Shown: positions 1-6,313, counted from the first letter of the stretch. The stretch is 6,313 bases of DNA from Clostridiales bacterium (GCA_003535395.1 DOHE01000185.1:2029-8341); one strand, 5' to 3'. A program made the numbers and translations. Notes: generated by a model from the sequence alone, not told the origin.

Positions 1-1
1 G

Positions 2-412
2 ACGGGGATCCTTGCCGCCGGCATTCCCGGAGCCGGATCTCCCAAGGTCGAAAAACACAAAAACGATACAGGCATTATGATTTTTCCTGCAGCGACAACT
101 CTTGAAACCGGCGGCACGATCCTGTTGACAGCCATGGACGGGGAAGACCGGCCCCGGGAAGTCGTTTGGGCGGTCCGGGAAGGCAATGAGGGCGGATCGG
201 TGGATCTGCAGGGATTGTATGTTGCCCCCGGTGTACCGGGAACATATCATGTGGATGCCCTGGCGGGCGGAGCAGCCAATGATATATTGAAACGGATACC
301 GGCAGACCCGCCGGATGACAGGCCGCCCCTGGCCAATGTATCCGACGGGGAACTTAACAGGGTTTCCGGCAGCAATTCTCTGGTTGTCGCCACAGCTACT
401 GTTACCGTCGTT
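2..412 (+). other. Bacterial Ig-like (Big-type) module with an internal insertion
   Basis: The segment shows the usual order of this beta-sandwich family: a Gly-rich turn before a strand (ETGGTILLTA), a central V-x-W-x-V strand (VVWAVREG), then GG-x-V-D-x-x-GLYVAP and PGTYHV, closed by a TATVTVV strand at 104-112. Such modules are non-catalytic building blocks of surface proteins. Here about 35 Pro/Asp-rich residues (roughly 65-98) separate the PGTYHV strand from the final strand, where a typical copy has a short loop. The first strand lies in the codons before Met at 77, which is strong evidence that this ATG is not the start. Confidence 0.72.
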
Positions 413-3400
413 CCACCTGACAATCCCGGCGTCGATTTTGAGGTGGAGGATACCTCCTATTATTACATACGGAACAGCATCCAGCAGGGGGACAACCTCT
501 ATGTGCGGCTTCGTGTGTTCAACCGGGGTTTACCCGGTTCCAGCGGCGCAGCCTCATCCGTACTCTTTCGCCTGGATGGGCGGGAGGTGGGCCGTATGCC
601 CTTCTACCTTCCGGATCAAAAGTCTTACACGGATGTGATCATCAACATCACCATTCCCTACATGGGTTTGGGGAAGGATGAATCCAGGGAAATGAGCCTG
701 GAAGCCGTAGCAGACCCGGATGGCCGGATATTTGAACGAAACGAATCCAACAATACAGCCAGAACTCTCTTTGAAGTCAAGGGACGGACCCGGGGGGAGG
801 CAGAGGCAAAGCCAGGCGAGGTGACTCTCTCTCCATCGGACATGACCGCCTATACCTATCGGGGAGAGAGCGGAACGGGCAAGGTCCTTGCAGCCATCCC
901 CGGTCAGGTTTTGCATCTTAAAACGATCCTCCGAACATCTGAAAGCGGGATTTCCGAATACCGCCAATCGTCCGGTGCAGAACGCGTCCGGATCATCGTG
1001 GACGGGATCACCGTGCTGGACAGTGTTTTCAACGTCAGTACCAGTCTGGGCCGAAAGGAGATCCATGCCGAATATGTGGTGCCCAATACCACCACCGGTC
1101 CTTTGGAATTCACTGTGGAAACCGGCAGCGGAGCCAAAACTTTCATGCAGGTCCCTGTAGTGCCCTGGATCATTTCCGTGCGGCCGGAGGACTTGAATTA
1201 CAACCTGAACGGGTTGCACCCTGCCCCTGGAGACAATGTGGAGCTAAGAGCGGCAGTCAGCAATGACAGCGGCATTCCGGTGGATTTTGATTATTCCCGG
1301 GTCGCTGTGTGGTTCCTTGTCAACGGAGTCAAGGTTGGGGAGGATACCGTGGATCTGTCCCGCTTTATCCGAAGCGATGCAAGCTGCATGTACCGGATCC
1401 CTGCAGAAACGAAGCCGGATTCCGTCCTGGCCTACTCGGTGGTGGTGGATCCCTACCGCCAGCTGCCCGATACCAACCACCAGGATAATACTGCAACTGT
1501 GCCCATTTTCCTTGCCGGTTCCCCTCAGGTGGCATCCGCTCCCGCCAGCCCTTCATTTTCTGTTTTTGCAGATGCTCTTGCATACGGACCCACACCCCTT
1601 GCTCCGGGGAAGACACTTCAGCTGCGGGCAGCGATCCGCAACAATGCCGCCACCTTCCCGGCCGGATCACTGAAAGTACAGTTCTGGATGAATGACACCC
1701 TGGTTTCTGAGACTTCGGTGGGAAGGCAGCTGCTTCGCCCGCTGCAAACATATGTGGTTGAGAGAGACTGGATGCTGCCTGAGGACATGTCGCTGGAAAC
1801 CCCTCCCGTATTCCGGGTGGTGCTGGATCCTGACGGAACCCTGGCCGCTGCAGGGGAAGACCCCCTGGACAATACCGCTACCCTGGATGTGGATTTGGGT
1901 TCTCCGCTGCTTCATTTGTCCGCGGAAGACCTGTATTATGGAAAACCGGGGATGACCCCGCTGTCTCAGGCGCTTAAGCCTGTCTCGGCCAGCGTGTTCC
2001 CCATGGAGGACACGCTGCTGAAAGCCGGGCAAAGAGCCGTGTTGCAGGCTTTTGTACATAACAGCGGTTTTGTGGCTGCTGACTCTGTGGAGGTTTTGTT
2101 CAAACTCAATGGAAAAAAGGCAGCGGTCGCCCGGGTCCGTGTTCCTGCCGGGAGTACCGTTCCGGTTTCTGTGGAGGTGGATGTGCCTCCTCGGGAGCAG
2201 TTGCCGCTTTCTGCTTCGGACACCCTGACCGGGGTGACTGGTTTTGTTCCCGGATTCGGGGCCAACATCGCCAGTGTGCCGTATGAAGTTGTGCTTTCCC
2301 CATCCGGCGAAGATTCTGGCGGTTCAGGTGATTCAGGCAGCAAAATCCTTGCGGCTTTGGGCAGCGTGCCTGTGGAAGTGGCTGCGGACCGGGGTTATGT
2401 ATATGTGGAACTTAAGGATACATTTGGCAGGGTATCCCAGGCTTCCGTGGTCCTGACCGCAGGGAATGGCGGGTCACAGACGGCATCTGCGGTTACGGAC
2501 ATGCAGGGGCGATGCACCTTTTTTGGAGTGCCCATGGGTGCATTTACCCTGACAACGGACAAAAATGGATATGACGACCTGACAACAACCGGTGCTGTCA
2601 CACCGGAGGAGTCCCGGCCTTTTCTTCAGCTTACCCTGAACCGGAATGCGGAAGTGATCGGTGTGCTGGACAGCGATGCGGATCTGGACATGATTTCCGA
2701 CTCTGATGAAGCCCTTTACCGTACCGATCCCAATAACCGGGATACCGACGGGGATGGAGTGATCGACGGCAGAGATCTTTCTCCGACGGTGAATCCGGAG
2801 GACCCGGTGTGGCAGGAAATCCAGCTTCCCGGTATGATCCGTTTTGAACAGGTGATCAAAGCAGTAGGCCTGGACGGATGGGTAGAAGTGGATCACCTGA
2901 TCTCTGATGATGAAACCTTTGAAGATGAGGGAACAAAAAAGAGTTCCATGACTGCGGAGTATTATAAGCGCGCCTTAAACCGGGTCTTTGCCCCGGACAA
3001 TTTTGTCAATTACCGGATGCAGGATATCGCTCCCATGGATGTGGGAATCGAAGATGAAGAACTGGTGCATGACTGGCAGCCGGAGAACAGCTATACATTT
3101 GCCCGGTCCGTCACGGCGCCCAATGAATACCGGTTCAAGTATGACTACCTGCGGGATTACCAGATCGCCTTTTTTAAAAACGCAGAGCCTCTGCGTTATC
3201 CGGACAGTCAGTCCTTTTTCCGGTACCTTCTCCTTCCGGTCAAACTCCGGGTGGGGAGCGAACAGTCCATTTCGGTCCAGTTCAGCGACCCTGCTGTTTA
3301 TGCCGCCATGTATCGGAGCAGCAGTTCCGACTACCGCATTCCTGCTGTTATGTACAGCGTTTACAAGACCACGGATTTTCATAATGACGGTAACGAGCCG

Positions 3401-4579
3401 TTTCTTCAAGGGACTGTGGTCCTTAGGGAAGTGGATGCAGGCTTTTTTGAATTCGACATCCGATTTCAGGCCCACATGGCCTTCCAGGAACAGGTCTATG
3501 TGAAACTCACGCCAATGTGTCTGACCCGTGGCGGAGCGGATCCGGATCCGGTGATGCAGCCGTCCTGGAATATTACCGGTATCGTGCGCAGTGCAAAAAC
3601 GGGAAGTGATGGAAATGAGGCCACCATAACCGAAGAAGTTTCCGGATTTGGAGCCCTCAACCGTCCTTTTCCCACGACCTCTGACGTGACGGCCCGGAAG
3701 GGAACGGCCGCCCATACGGAAACCGATACCTGGATGGGGATCATCAACGGGGATCCGGCTGGGACATCCCGGTACGCTGTTTCTGAAATCACACGGCATA
3801 TCGAGGTGCTCTTTGATGCCGCTCTTTCCCGGCTGATCACCCTTTCCTCCGATACAGTGATGAATGTTCGCAATGTCAACTCCCTGTTGGAACTTGCGCA
3901 GGATCACTGGGCCCGGGCGCCAAAATATGCACAGGCCCTGACCCGGATGCAGGGATTGCAGGAGACCGCTACTCTCACGGCAGGTATGGCGGAGGCCTGG
4001 ATCGCCACGGCTGCTTCCGACACTGCAAAGGTAGTTTATTTTTCAGCCAAGTACGGCGTAACGGCCACAGGAGCGCTGGTTACCGTTGCTGAGAATATCT
4101 GCAAGCGGACCGGCAAGCTGGAAATGGCAAAAAAATTGGGATCCAAGAAGGTATCCGCCGGTCTGGCCGTCGCTACGGGTCTGGTAGAAATCACTTACGA
4201 TGTGTATAAGGTGGGGACAACGAAGGACCCTATTGAGCAAATCTATTACGAAGAAAAAATTGCCAGTGATGCCATCGACACCGGTATTTCCGTGGCAGCC
4301 GTATTTGTGCCTCATGTGAAGGTGATCAAGACGGTCTGGACGGTGGAGATCCTCCTCTACCAACTCATTTTTGGGGAGGATTTCGCCTCCAAGGTGGCCG
4401 CCAGTCCCGGGAAAGCCGTGGTGTTCCTTTTTAAATACTTTGTTTCCGGTGGGATCCCTTCCCAAATGGCAGAGGACGCCTATGTGGATGTGCGTGATGA
4501 ACTCATCGCGGAATTGGAGAGGTTGAACGACTCTTCGGCGGTGAGTTATCTGGCGATCTTCATCGACCCGGATTTATAA
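2..4579 (+). CDS. Giant modular surface/secreted protein (Ig-like, CARDB repeats, TSP3-like), 5'-partial
   Basis: Probable extracellular stalk or adhesin-like protein; ligand and enzymatic activity, if any, are unknown. The frame is open to the left edge, 25 codons before the first ATG at 77. That ATG has no Shine-Dalgarno and would cut into an Ig-like module, so the true start and any signal peptide lie upstream. Residues are numbered here and below from Met at 77. Modules: Ig-like to ~112; five CARDB-like repeats 120-742; Gly/Ser linker 743-756; carboxypeptidase-regulatory-like sandwich ~771-856; two calcium-type loops 867-900; unrecognised mixed domain ~910-1200; unrecognised helical domain ~1232-1500. 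The 1525 residues in view end at TAA. No LPXTG motif or C-terminal anchor with a basic tail is visible, so attachment must be upstream, non-covalent or absent. Module names rest on recognised sequence patterns; the overall role is inferred. Convergent with the minus-strand lipoprotein gene. Confidence 0.9.
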   Translation, partial: TGILAAGIPGAGSPKVEKHKNDTGIMIFPAATTLETGGTILLTAMDGEDRPREVVWAVREGNEGGSVDLQGLYVAPGVPGTYHVDALAGGAANDILKRIPADPPDDRPPLANVSDGELNRVSGSNSLVVATATVTVVPPDNPGVDFEVEDTSYYYIRNSIQQGDNLYVRLRVFNRGLPGSSGAASSVLFRLDGREVGRMPFYLPDQKSYTDVIINITIPYMGLGKDESREMSLEAVADPDGRIFERNESNNTARTLFEVKGRTRGEAEAKPGEVTLSPSDMTAYTYRGESGTGKVLAAIPGQVLHLKTILRTSESGISEYRQSSGAERVRIIVDGITVLDSVFNVSTSLGRKEIHAEYVVPNTTTGPLEFTVETGSGAKTFMQVPVVPWIISVRPEDLNYNLNGLHPAPGDNVELRAAVSNDSGIPVDFDYSRVAVWFLVNGVKVGEDTVDLSRFIRSDASCMYRIPAETKPDSVLAYSVVVDPYRQLPDTNHQDNTATVPIFLAGSPQVASAPASPSFSVFADALAYGPTPLAPGKTLQLRAAIRNNAATFPAGSLKVQFWMNDTLVSETSVGRQLLRPLQTYVVERDWMLPEDMSLETPPVFRVVLDPDGTLAAAGEDPLDNTATLDVDLGSPLLHLSAEDLYYGKPGMTPLSQALKPVSASVFPMEDTLLKAGQRAVLQAFVHNSGFVAADSVEVLFKLNGKKAAVARVRVPAGSTVPVSVEVDVPPREQLPLSASDTLTGVTGFVPGFGANIASVPYEVVLSPSGEDSGGSGDSGSKILAALGSVPVEVAADRGYVYVELKDTFGRVSQASVVLTAGNGGSQTASAVTDMQGRCTFFGVPMGAFTLTTDKNGYDDLTTTGAVTPEESRPFLQLTLNRNAEVIGVLDSDADLDMISDSDEALYRTDPNNRDTDGDGVIDGRDLSPTVNPEDPVWQEIQLPGMIRFEQVIKAVGLDGWVEVDHLISDDETFEDEGTKKSSMTAEYYKRALNRVFAPDNFVNYRMQDIAPMDVGIEDEELVHDWQPENSYTFARSVTAPNEYRFKYDYLRDYQIAFFKNAEPLRYPDSQSFFRYLLLPVKLRVGSEQSISVQFSDPAVYAAMYRSSSSDYRIPAVMYSVYKTTDFHNDGNEPFLQGTVVLREVDAGFFEFDIRFQAHMAFQEQVYVKLTPMCLTRGGADPDPVMQPSWNITGIVRSAKTGSDGNEATITEEVSGFGALNRPFPTTSDVTARKGTAAHTETDTWMGIINGDPAGTSRYAVSEITRHIEVLFDAALSRLITLSSDTVMNVRNVNSLLELAQDHWARAPKYAQALTRMQGLQETATLTAGMAEAWIATAASDTAKVVYFSAKYGVTATGALVTVAENICKRTGKLEMAKKLGSKKVSAGLAVATGLVEITYDVYKVGTTKDPIEQIYYEEKIASDAIDTGISVAAVFVPHVKVIKTVWTVEILLYQLIFGEDFASKVAASPGKAVVFLFKYFVSGGIPSQMAEDAYVDVRDELIAELERLNDSSAVSYLAIFIDPDL
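434..2302 (+). repeat. Five tandem CARDB-like repeats within the giant protein
   Basis: Five diverged protein repeats lie at residues 120-234, 248-363, 366-480, 494-607 and 612-742, starting about 117-130 residues apart. Each opens with an acidic or hydroxylated residue followed by aromatics (VEDTSYYY, PSDMTAY, PEDLNY, ADALAY, AEDLYY). Then come a PG-x-x-L-x-L-type strand (QGDNLYVRLRV, PGQVLHLKTI, PGDNVELRAAV, PGKTLQLRAAI, AGQRAVLQAFV) and a V-x-F-x-x-D/N-G strand. Repeats 1, 3 and 4 end with DP-x(n)-NN or DN-T-A (DPDGRIFERNESNN; DPYRQLPDTNHQDN; LDNTATLDV), the hallmark of the CARDB family. Repeats 2 and 5 lack it. CARDB modules are extracellular adhesion-type sandwiches, probably a spacer or ligand-binding stalk here. 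The DNA copies differ strongly, so the duplications are old. Confidence 0.78.
2387..2644 (+). other. Carboxypeptidase-regulatory-like (transthyretin-like) module
   Basis: Residues 771-856 show the pattern of the carboxypeptidase regulatory-like fold: a first strand (YVYVELKDTFG), then ASVVLTAGN, a T-D-x-x-G-R-C-T-F turn at 807-815, G-V-P-M-G-A-F-T-L-T-T, then K-N-G-Y-D-D, followed by a long final strand (FLQLTLNRN). The G-x-Y-x-F/T-L plus 'K-x-G-Y' signature is typical. In secreted proteins the fold is a structural beta-sandwich without catalysis. It lies between the CARDB-like stalk and the calcium loops, so it probably acts as a rigid adaptor. Confidence 0.65.
2666..2785 (+). other. Thrombospondin type 3-like calcium-binding pair
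   Basis: Residues 864-903 hold two 12-residue acidic loops. Loop 1 (DADLDMISDSDE, 867-878) has acids at positions 1, 3, 5, 9 and 12. Loop 2 (DTDGDGVIDGRD, 889-900) has acids at the same positions and the usual Gly at 6. They are joined by a YRTDPNNR segment, matching the bacterial TSP3 pattern of an acidic loop, G/R-TDP, then a second acidic loop. Such pairs bind Ca2+ and stiffen inter-domain linkers. Loop 1 is degenerate, with Met where Gly is usual. Only one pair is present, so this is a hinge rather than a long calcium rod. Confidence 0.75.
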
Positions 4580-4612
4580 CCCAACGGGGCACTTTCCTGC
4601 TCCCGTTGGGTT
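4578..4612. terminator. Candidate bidirectional terminator hairpin between convergent genes
   Basis: An 11-bp perfect stem pairs 4578-4588 (aacccaacggg) with 4602-4612 (cccgttgggtt). Three more pairs (4589-4591 with 4598-4600) are possible if T4601 bulges out, leaving a six-base loop. The first two stem bases belong to the TAA stop of the giant gene. Position and stem strength fit a transcription terminator serving both strands. The downstream T-run is absent or poor on both strands, so the hairpin is not a canonical intrinsic terminator. Confidence 0.6.
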
Positions 4613-4628
4613 GTGGGCGTCAGCCCAC
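4613..4628. terminator. Second, abutting small hairpin
   Basis: A six-bp GC-rich stem pairs 4613-4618 (gtgggc) with 4623-4628 (gcccac) around a four-base loop. It begins on the base after the larger hairpin and is followed on the + strand by only three T residues. It probably works with the larger hairpin to terminate or insulate the two convergent genes; on the minus strand it would be transcribed first. Confidence 0.45.
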
Positions 4629-4663
4629 TTTAAAGGAGAAGAGAATCGGGTCCGGAACTGGAA

Positions 4664-5812
4664 TTATTTACTGGTGGATATCTCTGTGATCCTGTAATCG
4701 CTGCCAGTCTTTTTCACGGTGACATAACGGGTATTATTGACAGGCCAGGCACCCCATCCGATGGATTCCACGATGTCCTTGTCCCCCGTAGCGAAGCTGG
4801 TCACCAGGCAGACGATACTTCCGTCTCCGCGGGTACTGTCCACCACCACGGACTTGACATCCAGGGATGCCACCTTGTCATAGGTGCTTTTCCACATGTC
4901 CCTCGCCCCCTTGCCGGAAAGAAGGGAATCATCCAGCAGCTTGAAGGCTTCATCGAAACTTCGCCGGTTCATCAGACCGTAAAATTTGAGGACAGCCTGT
5001 ACCTCGTTGAAGGGAGCCGTATAGCCAGGCTTGTACTTGAGCTGATCCACGGTGAGGCTTTTGCTGCCCGGTTGCTGGATGAACCCGGTGCCTTTCTCGT
5101 AAACACTGCCATTCAGGGCGTTGACAGAATAAGCATGGATCTCGCTTTTACCCTCGTCCAGTTCGAACCTGAAGGTAATAGTCCACCGGGGATCGGTCGT
5201 TGCTGTTCCACCATCCGGTTCGATACGGAAGAATACACCGGCAGGAAGTGTGTTTTTTGGGGAGCCATTATCCAGTATGGTTTTTAAAGCCTGCTGCAGG
5301 GGGATCGCCGGACGATCGGCTTTCAGGTTGGGGTTGAGGGGCGCATCCCGGGTGTTCCCCAGGTTTTTGGTGTAATCCATTTTCCCGCAGACGACGTGTA
5401 CGAATAATTGGGTATTGTCCGTGCGATTCGCGAATTCCATCCCCCAGCGTGTGGCCAGGCCGGTGTTCGTAAAATCAAAATCCATAAAATACGTATCGGG
5501 AGATATGTAGGCCAAAACCGCATCGGATTTCCATTTGACCGCTTCCGCGTAGCCGATGGCAGCGGCCTGCTCTGCGGTTGTATAGGGACTTCCTGCGGGT
5601 AAACCTGCGGAAGCACCGGGGGATGTGAGCCCTGCTCCCGGACCGGTGTTTGCAGTGTTTGCATTTTTTATGGTTGCAGAACGGCTGCCTGGAGAGGTTT
5701 GTGGACTGGGATCATTCCGGCTTCCGCCGGTGCAGGCGGTCATGGACGTAAAAAACAGGAAGATCAGGATCGAGGAGACAAGTATGCGAAGGTATTTGCG
5801 TGTATGCTTCAT
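4664..5812 (-). CDS. Lipoprotein of unknown function with PepSY-like and NTF2-like regions
   Basis: A complete 382-residue lipoprotein, predicted to be anchored in the membrane and facing outward. The start at 5812 is fixed by an AAAGGAG ribosome binding site ten bases upstream and by a classic signal peptide: basic KHTRK, a hydrophobic stretch (LRILVSSILIFLFF), then lipobox M-T-A-C with lipid-carrying Cys27. Residues 28-77 form a Ser/Pro/Gly/Thr-rich tether. Residues ~78-245 alternate helix and strands (AIGYAEAVKWKSDAVL; WTITFRFEL; IHAYSVNALNGSVYE), resembling the PepSY-like folds common in clostridial lipoproteins. Residues ~266-380 begin with a helix (VQAVLKFYGLMNRRSFDEAFKLL) and end in strands (YVTVKKTGSDYRITEIS), the layout of small NTF2-like domains. 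Two cysteines remain (142 and 335). The fold calls are tentative and no substrate can be named. It could be cotranscribed with the gene upstream. Confidence 0.9.
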   Translation of the reverse strand: MKHTRKYLRILVSSILIFLFFTSMTACTGGSRNDPSPQTSPGSRSATIKNANTANTGPGAGLTSPGASAGLPAGSPYTTAEQAAAIGYAEAVKWKSDAVLAYISPDTYFMDFDFTNTGLATRWGMEFANRTDNTQLFVHVVCGKMDYTKNLGNTRDAPLNPNLKADRPAIPLQQALKTILDNGSPKNTLPAGVFFRIEPDGGTATTDPRWTITFRFELDEGKSEIHAYSVNALNGSVYEKGTGFIQQPGSKSLTVDQLKYKPGYTAPFNEVQAVLKFYGLMNRRSFDEAFKLLDDSLLSGKGARDMWKSTYDKVASLDVKSVVVDSTRGDGSIVCLVTSFATGDKDIVESIGWGAWPVNNTRYVTVKKTGSDYRITEISTSK

Positions 5813-5822
5813 ACAAGGTCAA

Positions 5823-5829
5823 CTCCTTT
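5823..5829 (-). promoter_or_regulatory. Ribosome binding site of the lipoprotein gene
   Basis: The minus strand reads AAAGGAG, ten bases before the ATG at 5812-5810. It is a near-perfect Shine-Dalgarno match at slightly long spacing, and it decides the start codon, since no comparable site precedes the later Met24. Confidence 0.8.
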
Positions 5830-5834
5830 CACTG

Positions 5835-5863
5835 CAGCGGGTCGATCTGTTGTCGATCCGCTG
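5835..5863 (-). promoter_or_regulatory. Leader or intercistronic hairpin before the lipoprotein gene
   Basis: An imperfect hairpin lies five bases upstream of the Shine-Dalgarno. The outer six bp pair 5835-5840 (cagcgg) with 5858-5863 (ccgctg). The stem continues through a G·U, four Watson-Crick pairs and another G·U to a five-base loop. No U-run follows it on the minus strand, so it does not look like an intrinsic terminator for the gene upstream. It may protect a processed message or affect translation; the function is inferred. Confidence 0.4.
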
Positions 5864-5865
5864 TC

Positions 5866-5871
5866 ATTATA
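5866..5871 (-). promoter_or_regulatory. Possible -10 box for the lipoprotein gene
   Basis: The minus strand reads TATAAT, a perfect sigma-A type -10 hexamer. Seventeen bases upstream there is only CTGCAG, a poor -35, and no extended -10 TG is present. A start site near 5859 would fall inside the right arm of the adjacent hairpin, so the promoter and the full hairpin are not fully compatible in one transcript. AT-rich chance matches are common. Confidence 0.25.
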
Positions 5872-5885
5872 TGAGATCGATGTTC

Positions 5886-6313
5886 TTACTGCAGGATGTA
5901 TGAAAACTCGATGGCTGTCTCCATTTCCATTTTGGCGTCCACGCTGACCTTCTGGCTGCGCGTCCCCTTCAGGGTCTTTCCCTGTTCATTCCATTCTCCG
6001 GGTTCGATATCCATGCCGCCGGTTGCGCCCAGGAACACAGAAAGCATTGCCAGGGGAGAGTCTTCGTAAGCCCCCAGGACCGTATCATTGTATTTCACCC
6101 ATTTTACGGCTCGTGTTTCCGGGTCCGGGATGAGATACCTTTCGCCGTCCCCGGTGAGTTCGATCCGGATGGGTGCTTCTGCCAGATCATAGGATTCCAC
6201 CAGGGTGCCGGAACCGCTGGTGGCGATCGCCCCGAGACCGAACAGGGCCATGTCCGGGAAGTTTTTGTCCGCGCTCAGGGTATAGGTCAGGCTGCGCCGT
6301 GTAAGCACATAGG
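5886..6313 (-). CDS. C-terminal part of an unrecognised protein, 5'-partial
   Basis: The last 141 residues of a minus-strand gene whose start is beyond the right edge; the frame stays open to 6313. A GTG at 6308 could be read as a start, but it is two codons from the edge with no space in view for a ribosome binding site, and the protein is probably already under way there. The segment is rich in predicted strands and turns: a GLGAIATSGSGTLVESYD stretch, PIRIELTGDGERYLIPD, a hydrophobic helix-like LAMLSVFLGATGG, and a C-terminus with alternating hydrophobics (VSVDAKMEMETAIEFSYIL). No domain is recognised. It ends 73 bases before the lipoprotein gene on the same strand, so the two could share a transcript. 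Confidence 0.75.
   Translation of the reverse strand, partial: YVLTRRSLTYTLSADKNFPDMALFGLGAIATSGSGTLVESYDLAEAPIRIELTGDGERYLIPDPETRAVKWVKYNDTVLGAYEDSPLAMLSVFLGATGGMDIEPGEWNEQGKTLKGTRSQKVSVDAKMEMETAIEFSYILQ

Noticed and set aside
77..79. ATG at 77 as the true start of the giant gene
   Set aside because: The frame is open upstream to the window edge, there is no Shine-Dalgarno before it, and the Ig-like module begins before it.
554..1219. A 221-codon minus-strand open frame inside the CARDB region
   Set aside because: Antisense to well-supported repeats; no recognisable protein features.
2975..3907. A 310-codon open frame on the minus strand, antisense to the giant gene
   Set aside because: It lies wholly within the convincing modular protein on the + strand. 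Its translation is His/Arg/Gly-rich without domain patterns, as expected from an antisense shadow of a GC-biased gene.
4632..4643. AAAGGAGAAGAG on the + strand as a ribosome binding site for a small gene
   Set aside because: No open frame of meaningful length follows on the + strand before the convergent lipoprotein coding region; probably a chance purine run.
5072..5903. Several 64-92 codon + strand frames opposite the lipoprotein gene
   Set aside because: They overlap a complete lipoprotein gene with signal peptide, lipobox and ribosome binding site, and show no protein-like features of their own.
6306..6308. GTG as the start of the right-edge minus-strand gene
   Set aside because: The frame continues to the edge and there is no room in view to see a ribosome binding site; the following residues (LTRRSLTYTLS) do not look like a signal peptide or a typical N-terminus.

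Overview
The window looks like a piece of a bacterial chromosome, most likely from a Gram-positive Clostridia-like Firmicute of moderate GC (mid-50s percent by eye). The support is a textbook lipoprotein signal peptide with a Cys lipobox, a strong AAAGGAG ribosome binding site, and no outer-membrane or periplasmic-system genes. The lineage call is an inference and is not decisive. I see no tRNA, rRNA, transposase, CRISPR or phage gene.

Layout: positions 2-4579 (+ strand) hold one very long coding region whose 5' end lies outside the window. It encodes a modular secreted or surface protein. In order it has a bacterial Ig-like module, five tandem CARDB-like beta-sandwich repeats, a Gly/Ser linker, a carboxypeptidase-regulatory-like (transthyretin-like) module, a pair of thrombospondin-type-3-like calcium loops, an unrecognised domain of about 290 residues, and an unrecognised helical, partly hydrophobic C-terminal domain of about 270 residues. 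An 84-base gap with two tandem hairpins (4578-4628) separates it from a convergent minus-strand pair. That pair is a complete 382-residue lipoprotein (5812 down to 4664) and, upstream of it, the 3' end of another minus-strand gene (6313 down to 5886). The 73-base spacer between those two holds a ribosome binding site, a hairpin and a possible -10 box.

How the parts fit: the products with recognisable features are exported, one as a large extracellular stalk-like protein and one as a membrane-anchored lipoprotein, so this is probably a cell-envelope region. The two minus-strand genes may form an operon. Nothing in the sequence proves that the large protein and the lipoprotein work together. 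The least explained parts are the last ~590 residues of the giant protein and the C-terminal fragment at the right edge. I found no convincing evidence for a wholly new multi-gene system here.
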